64,000 nt of DNA from Bacillus sp. FJAT-44742 (GTDB lineage Bacteria; Bacillota; Bacilli; Bacillales; Marinococcaceae): the NCBI RefSeq assembly GCF_002797315.1, contig NZ_KZ454936.1:1869645-1933644 (forward strand). The letters are read 5' to 3'. Both the position numbers and the translations under genes were made by a program. A model generated the notes under the pieces. It made no database searches. It was given only the letters and a program-made list of their open reading frames with translations, and was not told the DNA's origin. Shown here in pieces: positions 7,894 to 14,883 of the stretch. The first letter of the stretch is position 1. Each line of letters begins with the position of its first letter.

Positions 7894-7911
7894 TATTTGG
7901 TATACCATTAA
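7894..7911. promoter_or_regulatory. Operator-like palindrome O4 upstream of the creatininase-family gene
   Basis: TATTTGGTATACCATTAA has core GTATAC at 7900-7905 and lies 24 bp upstream of the start codon. Ten consecutive bases (TTTGGTATAC) are identical to O3. Confidence 0.55.
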
Positions 7912-8000
7912 CTATAAATGAAAAGAGTGGTTTTGATGAGAAGTTTGGCAGATAATGTACGATTCTTTTTCTATAGGTGGTAGATTTTACCTCTTTTTGA

Positions 8001-8018
8001 ATATTGTATACCAGATAT
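8001..8018. promoter_or_regulatory. Operator-like palindrome O5
   Basis: ATATTGTATACCAGATAT has core GTATAC at 8006-8011 and lies between the ferredoxin stop and the creatininase-family gene, 106 bp upstream of O4. The two sites are close enough for cooperative or looped binding. Confidence 0.55.
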
Positions 8019-8025
8019 TTAGACA

Positions 8026-8307
8026 CTATTGAGCTAATTCTATGTCTCCCTGGATCGTCAATTGACATGTTAAACGATACCCTTCATCGAGCTTATCCCC
8101 TAGCATCTTTTTTTCCTTCCAGTTTGGCGGGGCCAAGTTTTCCTGTCCACTTATAATTTTAGATGTGCATTTCGTGCATTTCCCCATTCCGCAGCCATAT
8201 TTTAATGCTGGAAACTGTTTAATACCTGCCAAAACTACTAAATTACTATTTTTTTCTACTTCTTGCTCGTAAACTTCATTGTTTTGATGCAATTTTACTG
8301 TTGGCAT
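8026..8307 (-). CDS. [2Fe-2S] ferredoxin
   Basis: The 93-residue protein is a plant/oxygenase-type ferredoxin with cluster ligands Cys39-x4-Cys44-x2-Cys47 and Cys81. Such ferredoxins deliver electrons to oxygenases. The di-iron enzyme encoded 2.7 kb downstream on the same strand and in the same presumptive regulon is the obvious partner; no ferredoxin reductase is visible here, so one from elsewhere would be needed. The start is the ATG at 8307 with GAGGGG eight bases upstream; a GTG three codons earlier is less likely. Confidence 0.88.
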   Translation of the reverse strand: MPTVKLHQNNEVYEQEVEKNSNLVVLAGIKQFPALKYGCGMGKCTKCTSKIISGQENLAPPNWKEKKMLGDKLDEGYRLTCQLTIQGDIELAQ

Positions 8308-8448
8308 ACTATACACCCCTCAATATTTGGAATATAAACAACATTATAAAGGTAGTTTGGTTGGTAAATCAACATATTGCGTGAAAATTTTTAATAATTA
8401 TAATTATTTAATTTTTCTCTTGTTTTATTTACTGATTTCCTTTATTAT

Positions 8449-8464
8449 TTATGGTATACAATAT
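8449..8464. promoter_or_regulatory. Operator-like palindrome O6 in the divergent ferredoxin/109-residue gene gap
   Basis: TTATGGTATACAATAT has core GTATAC at 8454-8459. It sits between the minus-strand ferredoxin gene and the plus-strand gene of unknown function and could control both. Confidence 0.55.
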
Positions 8465-8540
8465 CCCATAAAAGGGGTGAACTTTACCTTTTGTCTGTCG
8501 GCGTAAAGCAACACCCTAATTTACTTAAGGAGGAGAAAAC

Positions 8541-8870
8541 ATGAGTTATATTATTTTAACAAATAAAGCGGACTATCAAACAGATGTGCAAAATGAGGGC
8601 TTAGAAATTGTGGAAACCTATGAATATTACTTTTTTAAACAGTTAAAGGCCACCTACACTATTGCTAAAGTAATTAAAGATGATATCAAAGTAACCTTAC
8701 GAGAGGAAAAAGACGGAAAAACCTATACAAATCATATTCCTCTTAAATTCTTTGAAGCCTACGAGAAAATCGAAGAAGCACATGAAGAATTAGGAGAAAT
8801 CGCTGGTCCCGATTCTGAAAGTGCACGGTTAGTAAAGAATACTACAAATGAAATAACGATTCCCTCTTAA
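8541..8870 (+). CDS. Small protein of unknown function in the catabolic regulon
   Basis: I do not recognise this 109-residue protein. It has no cysteine, no signal peptide and no membrane segment. It is rich in Lys, Glu, Tyr and Thr, with a predicted beta-rich first half and one longer helix (KFFEAYEKIEEAHEELGEI). The start is firm: ATG after AAGGAGGAG with good spacing. Its position beneath O6, and its divergent arrangement with the ferredoxin, suggest it belongs to the oxygenase pathway, perhaps as a small accessory or effector subunit. That is inference from context only. A compact terminator follows. Confidence 0.75.
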   Translation: MSYIILTNKADYQTDVQNEGLEIVETYEYYFFKQLKATYTIAKVIKDDIKVTLREEKDGKTYTNHIPLKFFEAYEKIEEAHEELGEIAGPDSESARLVKNTTNEITIPS

Positions 8871-8904
8871 TCATGACGATATTATTTTATAGTTTAAATA
8901 AGAT

Positions 8905-8948
8905 AAAGCACCACTTTTTCAGTTGAAAAAGCTCAGGTGCTTTTCTTA
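8905..8948 (+). terminator. Terminator after the 109-residue gene
   Basis: AAAGCACC...GGTGCTTT has an inner stem CTTTTTC/GAAAAAG and is followed by TTCTTATT. This is a good intrinsic terminator on the plus strand. Confidence 0.75.
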
Positions 8949-9022
8949 TTATAAAAATTATATTGATATTTCTACAACTTTCTCATTACAGGAACGCTGC
9001 TCCAACAATAAAGGAGGATCCT

Positions 9023-9493
9023 ATGAAAGAAACAGACACGATTGAAAATGATTTAAAAAGCATGGGCTTGACACTCCCCCCGCTTCCTAAAAGATCAGGA
9101 AATTATATACCTGCCAAACAATATGGTAAGTGTATATATTTAAGCGGAATAACGTGTAAAACTAACGGTCAGATTGAATATAAAGGAAAAGTGGGGACGG
9201 ATGTTTCTACTGAGGAGGCTTACTATGCTGCCAGGCTGTGTACATTGAACCACTTAGCAGTCATTAAATCGATGGTTGGCAGCTTAGAACAAATTAAGAG
9301 CGTCATAAAACTAGTAGGATATGTAAATTGCAGAGAGGATTATGAAGACGTCCCTCTTGTAATTAATGGAGCATCTGATTTATTAATTGACTTATTTGGG
9401 GAAAGGGGTCAACATGCTCGTTGTGCAGTTGGAGTTAATTCACTTCCTGGTCTCGCTGCCGTAGAAACAGATTTAATTGTCGAAGTAAAATAA
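9023..9493 (+). CDS. RidA-family (YjgF/UK114) enamine/imine deaminase
   Basis: This 156-residue RidA-type protein is longer than the usual 125-130 because of an N-terminal lead (LPPLPKRSGNYIPAK). Key residues are conserved: Arg133 in HARCAVG and Glu148 in VETD. RidA proteins hydrolyse reactive enamine/imine intermediates; relatives act as 2-aminomuconate or aminoacrylate deaminases. With an aspartate-dehydrogenase-like enzyme and an N-substrate oxygenase nearby, release of ammonia from an imine intermediate is a reasonable role. The start is the ATG at 9023 with AAAGGAGG; the longer reading frame upstream overlaps the previous terminator area and lacks a site. No operator lies directly in front, so its control may differ. 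Confidence 0.85.
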   Translation: MKETDTIENDLKSMGLTLPPLPKRSGNYIPAKQYGKCIYLSGITCKTNGQIEYKGKVGTDVSTEEAYYAARLCTLNHLAVIKSMVGSLEQIKSVIKLVGYVNCREDYEDVPLVINGASDLLIDLFGERGQHARCAVGVNSLPGLAAVETDLIVEVK

Positions 9494-9499
9494 ATAGAA

Positions 9500-9540
9500 A
9501 AAGGAAAAGCATCACCTGCTAGTGGTGATGCTTTTCCTTT
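9500..9540. terminator. Bidirectional terminator between the RidA gene and spoVS
   Basis: The 14-bp stem GGAAAAGCATCACC (9503-9516) / GGTGATGCTTTTCC (9524-9537) is followed by TTT on the plus strand and by TTTTTCTATTT on the minus strand, so it can serve both convergent genes. It marks the border between the accessory island and the conserved chromosome. Confidence 0.8.
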
Positions 9541-9562
9541 CCCGCCCAGGATGAACAGTGTG

Positions 9563-9823
9563 TTACCTTGGCTCCACAATTAATTTTATTGCCGTTCGCT
9601 CTTCACCCTCAATTGTAATATCAGTAAATGCAGGGATACATACGAGATCAATGCCGCTTGGTGCTACAAATCCTCGAGCGATGGCCACAGCTTTAATAGA
9701 TTGATTGAGGGCTCCAGCGCCAATTGCTTGTATTTCTGCTGCTCCTCTTTCCCGGATGACGCCTGCCAGGGCACCGGCTACAGAATTAGGGGTAGATTTA
9801 GCTGATACTTTTAATACTTCCAT
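9563..9823 (-). CDS. spoVS: Stage V sporulation protein S
   Basis: The 86-residue protein has the near-invariant SpoVS sequence (MEVLKVSAKSTPNSVAGALA and SIKAVAIARGFV). SpoVS is a small Alba-like protein needed for normal septum formation, coat assembly and late sporulation. The ATG follows AAAAGGAGG. As in B. subtilis, it lies downstream of ymdB and has its own SigH-like promoter. In B. subtilis the next genes would be tdh-kbl or miaB; here the accessory island begins. Confidence 0.96.
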   Translation of the reverse strand: MEVLKVSAKSTPNSVAGALAGVIRERGAAEIQAIGAGALNQSIKAVAIARGFVAPSGIDLVCIPAFTDITIEGEERTAIKLIVEPR

Positions 9824-9866
9824 CTTTAGTACCTCCTTTTGTGGGATAATGCCACTCCCATACTAT

Positions 9867-9893
9867 ATTCCTGATAAGAGCCTATATTCCTTC
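9867..9893 (-). promoter_or_regulatory. SigH-type promoter of spoVS
   Basis: The minus strand reads GAAGGAATA (9893-9885), 11 bp, CAGGAAT (9873-9867), one mismatch from the SigH pattern RNAGGAWWW-N11-12-RNNGAAT. The start point would be about 35-40 bp before spoVS. SigH control of spoVS is known in B. subtilis. Confidence 0.6.
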
Positions 9894-9983
9894 TTTCAAA
9901 GGTAAATGTTTTCAAAATTTTCTGGTGAGAATGTAAATTTGAAAGAGTAGCGGCCCTGAGCCCCCTTGTCTCAAAAAAGAACT

Positions 9984-10778
9984 TCATTCAAAAAATGGCT
10001 TATCTTCACTAATTTGAATTCTTTGTATTTTACTTGCTTTTCCTGTTTTTGGATGCACATCCACAAGAATTCCATTTAACTGTTCCCTGCCATTGGTGAC
10101 TTCAAACCTTACAGGAAGATTTGTAAGAAATTTTTTCAACACTGCTTCCCGATCCATCCCAAGCACCCCATCATAGGGGCCTGTCATACCTGCATCGGTA
10201 ATGTAGGCTGTCTGATTTGGAAGGATGCGTTCATCTGCAGTCTGAATATGAGTATGAGTTCCGGCAACCGCTGTAACCCGGCCATCAAGATACCACCCCA
10301 TTGCTTGCTTTTCACTTGTCGCTTCTGCGTGAAAATCCACAAAGATAAATGAAGTTCTTTTGCTCACTTCTTCAATCAATTCATCTGCTTTGCGAAACGG
10401 GCAATCATTCGGCGGCAAAAACGTTCGTCCCATTAAATTGATAATAGCAAATTCAATCTCATTAATTCTTACATAAGTATATCCTTTTCCTGGGGTTCCC
10501 TCAGGGTAGTTAGCCGGCCGAACCAAATGAGGAGCCTCTTCGATAAACTCAAAAATTTCTTTATTGTCCCATGTATGGTTTCCCATCGTGACTGCCTGGG
10601 CTCCCGAATCAAGAAAATTTTTATAGATTTTCTCGGTAATTCCCCGCCCTCCTGCTGCATTTTCTCCATTGATTATAGTCAGGGTGGGCTTATACTTGGT
10701 TTTTAGTTTAGGCAAATATTCTTTTACCATCTGCCTTCCTGGAGATCCAACAACATCTCCTATAAACATTAATCTCAT
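9984..10778 (-). CDS. ymdB: Metallophosphoesterase YmdB
   Basis: This 264-residue calcineurin-like phosphodiesterase has FIGDVVGSPGR at the N-terminus, INGENAAGGRG, MGNHTWDN and VDFHAEATSEK plus AGTHTHIQTAD, which supply the di-metal ligands. YmdB has 2',3'-cAMP phosphodiesterase activity and affects motile versus biofilm states in B. subtilis. It lies downstream of rny, as usual, but with a terminator between them, so it probably also has its own promoter. Confidence 0.93.
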   Translation of the reverse strand: MRLMFIGDVVGSPGRQMVKEYLPKLKTKYKPTLTIINGENAAGGRGITEKIYKNFLDSGAQAVTMGNHTWDNKEIFEFIEEAPHLVRPANYPEGTPGKGYTYVRINEIEFAIINLMGRTFLPPNDCPFRKADELIEEVSKRTSFIFVDFHAEATSEKQAMGWYLDGRVTAVAGTHTHIQTADERILPNQTAYITDAGMTGPYDGVLGMDREAVLKKFLTNLPVRFEVTNGREQLNGILVDVHPKTGKASKIQRIQISEDKPFFE

Positions 10779-10916
10779 CGTTTTCTACTTCCTTTCCTTA
10801 TATCACTGAACAGTAGTATACTGATTTTCCTATTACTAAAACGTTCCCATCTTAAAACAATACTAATCAAATGGTTTGCCCTATGTGAGCTGAGTAAGCG
10901 AATCTTTTAGAAAAAG

Positions 10917-10947
10917 AAATAAAGTGGCAGAAGCTGCCACTTTATTT
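10917..10947 (-). terminator. Terminator of rny
   Basis: The 14-bp stem AAATAAAGTGGCAG (10917-10930) / CTGCCACTTTATTT (10934-10947) has a 3-nt loop, overlaps the rny stop codon and is followed on the minus strand by CTTTTTC. Confidence 0.75.
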
Positions 10948-12507
10948 CGCATATTCAACGGCCCTCGTTTCTCGAATCACGGTGATCCGAATGTGTCCCG
11001 GGTAGTCGAGTTCATCTTCAATTCGCTTAGTTATTTCTCTAGCCAAGTGATGTGCGACCGCATCGTCTACCAAGTCTGGTTTAACCATAATGCGCACCTC
11101 ACGGCCAGCTTGAATCGCATACGTTTTTTCAACACCATCAAATGATTCTGCAATTTCTTCTAGCTTCTCTAAACGCTTAATATACGTTTCTAATGTTTCT
11201 CTTCTTGCTCCTGGACGAGCAGCTGATAATGCATCAGCCGCAGCCACTAACGTTGAAATCACGGAAGTTGGTTCAGTGTCCCCATGGTGTGAAGCTATAC
11301 TGTTTATCACAACAGGATGCTCCTTGTATTTCGTGGCCAATTCGACCCCAATCTCCACATGGCTTCCTTCTACTTCATGATCGATGGCTTTCCCGATATC
11401 ATGAAGAAGACCCGCACGTTTAGCTAATTGTTCATCTTCTCCAAGTTCAGCTGCCATTAGTGAAGTAAGGTGAGCTACCTCCATTGAATGCTTTAGTACA
11501 TTTTGGCCATAACTTGTACGATATTTTAAACGTCCAAGTATCTTAATTAAATCTGGATGCAGCCCATGGATTCCCATCTCGAAAGTAGTTTGCTCCCCAT
11601 ATTCCCGGATAAGTTCATCTACTTCTCGACGTGATTTATCAACCGTTTCTTCTATTCGTGCTGGATGGATACGACCATCTTGTACCAGCTTTTCTAAAGA
11701 AGTTCTGGCAATTTCCCGTCGAATCGGATCAAACCCTGATAGAATTACGGCCTCTGGTGTATCATCAATAATTAAATCGATTCCAGTAAGTGTCTCTAAA
11801 GCTCTAATATTACGGCCTTCCCGTCCTATAATGCGGCCTTTCATTTCATCATTCGGAAGGTTTACTACAGACACTGTGGTTTCAGCAATATGATCAGCGG
11901 CACAACGCTGGATCGCAAGCGAAAGAATTTCTTTTGCTTTCTTATCAGCCTCTTCTTTGGCTCGCTCGGTATGATCCTTAATCATTAATGCCGTTTCGTG
12001 CTGAAGTTCCTGTTTCACATCCCGAAGAATCATCGCTTGAGCTTCTTCACGAGACAACCCTGAAACTCGTTCTAATTCTGCTTGCTGCTTAGAAAGGATT
12101 TCCTCCACTTTGCTATGTTTTTCGTCAACTTGTCGTTGTTTGTCGGCGAGAGTTTCTTCTCTCTTTTCCAACGATTCCTCTTTCTTGTCCATTGTTTCAC
12201 TTTTACGGTCAAGAATCTCTTCTTTTTGCATCAATCGGTTTTCTTGTTTCTGAATTTCATTTCTTCGTTCGCGAAGATCTTGCTCAGCTTCCGCACGAAT
12301 CTTATGAGCTTCATCTTTCGCTTCAAGGATAGCTTCTTTTCTGCTTGCCTCGGCATTTCGTTCAGCTTCCTCTGTGATCTGCTTAGCAGCTTGCTCCGCA
12401 CTTGAAATCTTCGCTTCCGCTATGGATCTACGAATAAAATAACCGATAAATCCGCTCAAAGCTGCAACGACTATTAGCAAAATGGAGATGATAAAGATTA
12501 AATCCAT
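10942..12507 (-). CDS. rny: Ribonuclease Y
   Basis: This 521-residue endoribonuclease initiates mRNA decay. It has one N-terminal membrane anchor (about residues 1-25), a long charged coiled coil (about 30-200), a KH domain ([22 protein letters not shown], about 215-240) and an HD domain ([21 protein letters not shown]). The length equals that of B. subtilis RNase Y. The start ATG follows GAGGAGGTG. A near-consensus SigA promoter lies about 225 bp upstream, giving an unusually long 5' leader. Confidence 0.97.
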   Translation of the reverse strand: MDLIFIISILLIVVAALSGFIGYFIRRSIAEAKISSAEQAAKQITEEAERNAEASRKEAILEAKDEAHKIRAEAEQDLRERRNEIQKQENRLMQKEEILDRKSETMDKKEESLEKREETLADKQRQVDEKHSKVEEILSKQQAELERVSGLSREEAQAMILRDVKQELQHETALMIKDHTERAKEEADKKAKEILSLAIQRCAADHIAETTVSVVNLPNDEMKGRIIGREGRNIRALETLTGIDLIIDDTPEAVILSGFDPIRREIARTSLEKLVQDGRIHPARIEETVDKSRREVDELIREYGEQTTFEMGIHGLHPDLIKILGRLKYRTSYGQNVLKHSMEVAHLTSLMAAELGEDEQLAKRAGLLHDIGKAIDHEVEGSHVEIGVELATKYKEHPVVINSIASHHGDTEPTSVISTLVAAADALSAARPGARRETLETYIKRLEKLEEIAESFDGVEKTYAIQAGREVRIMVKPDLVDDAVAHHLAREITKRIEDELDYPGHIRITVIRETRAVEYAK

Positions 12508-12569
12508 GTCTTTTCACCTCCTCTTGCTATCAATTTGTCTTTGTTGGCCTTTCAGCCGGCCGACTTTTT

Positions 12570-12876
12570 CAAAAAATTGTCGGCAGATCATTAAATAATT
12601 ATTTGGTGTGAAAAATGAAACGATATAATCTTACAATGAATGTTCCACTGCTAAACGCTGATTACTCACTTTCTTGCTCATTCCTGCGAACATTCAGTAA
12701 AATATGATGCTTGTAGACATCATTCCTGTTAATTGTATCCTTGAATAATATACATGTCAAGACTCCCTAAGGCTGAAGCAGTAAGGAAAAGAGAGCATTC
12801 ACGTTTGCCGGGCCCATAATTTTCAAAGATCTGCCTGTAAAGCACAAGGAGGAACAAAACCTCAAAAAATTGTCGG
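12570..12876. repeat. 14-bp direct repeat pair upstream of rny
   Basis: CAAAAAATTGTCGG occurs at 12570-12583 and again at 12863-12876, 293 bp apart, bracketing the rny promoter. The origin is unknown; it may be the trace of a small insertion or a regulatory pair. Confidence 0.4.
12732..12760 (-). promoter_or_regulatory. SigA promoter of rny
   Basis: The minus strand reads TTGACA (12760-12755), 17 bp, TACAAT (12737-12732), close to perfect consensus. The predicted start near 12725 gives a leader of roughly 215 nt ahead of the rny ATG. Confidence 0.7.
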
Positions 12877-12962
12877 ATCTTTTAGATCTTTGACTTTCTT
12901 TGCTTTTACTTTTATGTATATAGATTTATTTGTTTTATTTGGCTCGATTCTTCTTCAAAAAA

Positions 12963-12982
12963 AGCACTCTTAAAAGAGTGCT
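12963..12982. repeat. Left copy of the 20-bp palindromic target duplication
   Basis: AGCACTCTTAAAAGAGTGCT is identical to 13501-13520 and is a perfect palindrome. On the minus strand it is followed by TTTTTTTGAAGAA, so this copy kept the T tract and can still act as an intrinsic terminator. Confidence 0.8.
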
Positions 12983-13500
12983 CAGGTTGTTGAGAAAGTC
13001 GGCTTAACAACCTGTTTTTCACCTTTAATAATTCGATTATTCAGATAATTATAAATAATATATAGTAAGAAATCGCTACAGACGGACGCTTTCCGCGGGC
13101 AGGGCCTCAGCCTCCTCGGGAAAATCACCCTGCGGGGTCTTCAGCTCCTGCTCTTCCCGCCGGAGTCGCCGTCTTTCGCTACTCAAGAAAGGAGGATAAC
13201 ACATGTTACGTCCGAGAGAAGCAAGTTGAATTGGAAATGGTATCGATTGATCAACTGGTTCCTGAAGACCACTTACTCCGGAAAATTGAAGCCACAATTG
13301 ATTTTTCCTATATATATGACAAAGTCAAGCCCCGCTTATGACAGCCACAGTGCAGAACATAAAGAAGATCGCCAACCACCTCACAGCCAGCTAAGGGGTG
13401 TTTTTGTATTATTAGAGCAAATAAAATGGCTGAAAGACGACATTTCTCCAAAACACGGGGAACCCACGCTTTAGAAAAGCGTGGGTTCCTCGACAGTCTG
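12983..13500 (+). mobile_element. Internally deleted IS1182-type element
   Basis: This is a 518-bp remnant between two 20-bp direct repeats. The ends are imperfect inverted repeats (CAGGTTGTTGAGAAAGTC inward from the left; CAGACTGTCGAGGAACCC inward from the right). Inside are the GC-rich leader common before these transposase genes in Bacillaceae (13076-13195), the transposase N-terminus and, after an internal deletion, a short C-terminal piece. A 14-bp hairpin (GGAACCCACGCTTT/AAAGCGTGGGTTCC) lies near the right end. It cannot transpose by itself. Confidence 0.75.
13203..13394 (+). pseudogene. IS1182-family transposase remnant
   Basis: A ribosome binding site (AAGGAGG) precedes ATG at 13203, which begins MLRPRE. 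A frameshift about six codons in then moves to the frame that encodes the family N-terminus (VELEMVSIDQLVPEDHLLRK, then FSYIYDKVK). The reading breaks near 13335, and a short C-terminal-like segment (TATVQNIKKIANHL) ends at the TAA at 13392-13394. About 400 central codons, including the catalytic DDE region, are missing. Assignment rests on recognition of the conserved N-terminus. Confidence 0.75.
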
Positions 13501-13520
13501 AGCACTCTTAAAAGAGTGCT
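13501..13520. repeat. Right copy of the 20-bp palindromic target duplication (recA terminator stem)
   Basis: AGCACTCTTAAAAGAGTGCT lies directly after the recA stop (13526). In the uninterrupted locus this stem plus a T run would have terminated recA. Here the T run on the minus strand was displaced by the element, so this copy is followed by CAGACTG instead. Confidence 0.8.
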
Positions 13521-13525
13521 TTTTC

Positions 13526-14572
13526 TTACTCCTCAACATCTAATGGCAAACCATCTTCATTTACGGCTTCGCCTTCAGCCTGCTTAACGTCTAATTCATA
13601 GTGGCTTCGGATGCGCTCTTCAATAATGCCGGCAATTTCCTGGTTTTCTTTCAGGAACTGCTTTGCATTCTCTCTCCCTTGACCAAGACGATCCCCGTCA
13701 AAAGAATACCAGGCTCCGCTCTTTTGAACAATATCAAGCTCAGAACCGATATCAAGAATAGACCCCTCTCTAGAAATCCCTTCTCCGTACATAATATCAA
13801 CTTCTGCCTGCTTAAATGGAGGAGCAACTTTGTTCTTAACTACTTTAATTCTTGTTTTGTTACCAACCATGTCATTTCCTTGCTTTAAGGTTTCTGCCCG
13901 GCGTACTTCCAAACGTACAGAAGAGTAAAACTTAAGGGCACGGCCGCCTGGTGTTGTTTCAGGGCTCCCAAACATTACTCCGACTTTTTCACGGATTTGG
14001 TTGATAAATACAGCAATAGAATTGGATTTGCTGATAGCCCCAGACAGCTTACGAAGAGCTTGAGACATGAGCCTTGCTTGCAGACCTACATGACTGTCAC
14101 CCATTTCACCTTCAATTTCAGCTTTTGGCACAAGGGCAGCAACAGAGTCAACAACCAGAATATCGACTGCTCCGCTTCGTACAAGAGCTTCAGCAATTTC
14201 TAACGCCTGCTCTCCTGTGTCTGGCTGAGACAATAAAAGATCATCAATGTTTACACCCAGCTTTTGAGCATATACCGGATCTAATGCGTGTTCTGCATCA
14301 ATAAAAGCCGCTTGTCCTCCTTTTCGCTGTACTTCTGCAATAGCATGGAGGGCTACCGTCGTTTTACCAGAGGATTCAGGACCGTATACTTCAATCACCC
14401 GGCCACGAGGATATCCTCCGACCCCAAGTGCTATATCAAGAGCCAATGCACCGCTTGAGATTGTTGATACTCTTCTCTCAGCCTGTTCACCGAGTTTCAT
14501 AATAGACCCTTTACCAAATTGTTTTTCAATGTTACGTAGAGCTTGATCAAGAGCTGCTTTACGTTCGCCCAT
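13526..14572 (-). CDS. recA: Recombinase RecA
   Basis: This 348-residue strand-exchange ATPase has the Walker A motif GPESSGKTT, the L2 loop region ([22 protein letters not shown]) and an acidic C-terminal tail ending in VEE. It polymerises on single-stranded DNA and triggers LexA self-cleavage. It is transcribed from its own promoter with a LexA-like box. Upstream, the DEAD-box gene ends in a terminator, so recA is a separate unit. The original terminator was split by the IS remnant. Confidence 0.99.
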   Translation of the reverse strand: MGERKAALDQALRNIEKQFGKGSIMKLGEQAERRVSTISSGALALDIALGVGGYPRGRVIEVYGPESSGKTTVALHAIAEVQRKGGQAAFIDAEHALDPVYAQKLGVNIDDLLLSQPDTGEQALEIAEALVRSGAVDILVVDSVAALVPKAEIEGEMGDSHVGLQARLMSQALRKLSGAISKSNSIAVFINQIREKVGVMFGSPETTPGGRALKFYSSVRLEVRRAETLKQGNDMVGNKTRIKVVKNKVAPPFKQAEVDIMYGEGISREGSILDIGSELDIVQKSGAWYSFDGDRLGQGRENAKQFLKENQEIAGIIEERIRSHYELDVKQAEGEAVNEDGLPLDVEE

Positions 14573-14695
14573 GTGCCATCTCTCCTTTATAAGTTAAAGG
14601 CCTCACAAGAAATAAAGAAAGCAAAAATACCCGTCCGCCTTCTTGTTTTCATTGCTTCTCAGCCTGATAGATACTTGACTTGTTTCATCTACTTA

Positions 14696-14724
14696 ATCAT
14701 ACATTGTTTTGAGATGTATGCCAA
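14696..14724 (-). promoter_or_regulatory. SigA promoter of recA
   Basis: The minus strand reads TTGGCA (14724-14719), 17 bp, TATGAT (14701-14696). The start point is near 14689. Confidence 0.7.
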
Positions 14725-14733
14725 TACTTTTTA

Positions 14734-14747
14734 CGAACATTTATTCG
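14734..14747. promoter_or_regulatory. LexA (DinR/Cheo) box of recA
   Basis: CGAACATTTATTCG differs at one position from the Bacillus SOS consensus CGAACNNNNGTTCG. It lies 9 bp upstream of the recA -35, much as in B. subtilis. Confidence 0.65.
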
Positions 14748-14838
14748 CTTTTCTCAAAAAAAGATAGTGATGTTTAGTGAGCGTATTGCTCAAAAGACCG
14801 ATCTTTATGTTGAAAGCCTCTTTTTCAAAAAAGAAAGA

Positions 14839-14870
14839 TGCCCTTTTGAAGAACTGGGTTCAAAGGGGCA
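14839..14870 (-). terminator. Terminator of the cinA-helicase transcript
   Basis: TGCCCTTTTGAA (14839-14850) pairs with TTCAAAGGGGCA (14859-14870) with G-T wobble. On the minus strand it is followed by CTTTCTTTTTTG. Confidence 0.65.
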
Positions 14871-14883
14871 CCTACGCTTTCGT

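Larger units (their letters stand above)
12508..12962. other. Long leader/intergenic region upstream of rny
   Basis: This 455-bp stretch has no credible gene. It holds the rny promoter (12732-12760), a short inverted repeat GCCGAC/GTCGGC (12559-12584) near the rny start, and a 14-bp direct repeat (CAAAAAATTGTCGG at 12570-12583 and 12863-12876). pbpX, found here in B. subtilis, is absent. Confidence 0.6.
14573..14883. other. recA regulatory region and helicase terminator
   Basis: This 311-bp gap contains, from right to left, the helicase terminator (14839-14870), the LexA-like box (14734-14747) and the recA promoter (14696-14724) with a leader of about 115 nt. Short plus-strand reading frames here lack ribosome binding sites. 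Confidence 0.7.

Noticed and set aside
7886-8068. Minus-strand ORF of 60 residues between the ferredoxin and creatininase-family genes
   Set aside because: It overlaps the ferredoxin 3' end and both operator sites, has no ribosome binding site and a non-protein-like composition.
13226-13474. Plus-strand ORF of 82 residues in the IS remnant
   Set aside because: It is out of frame with the transposase remnant, whose correct frame gives the recognisable IS1182-type N-terminus.
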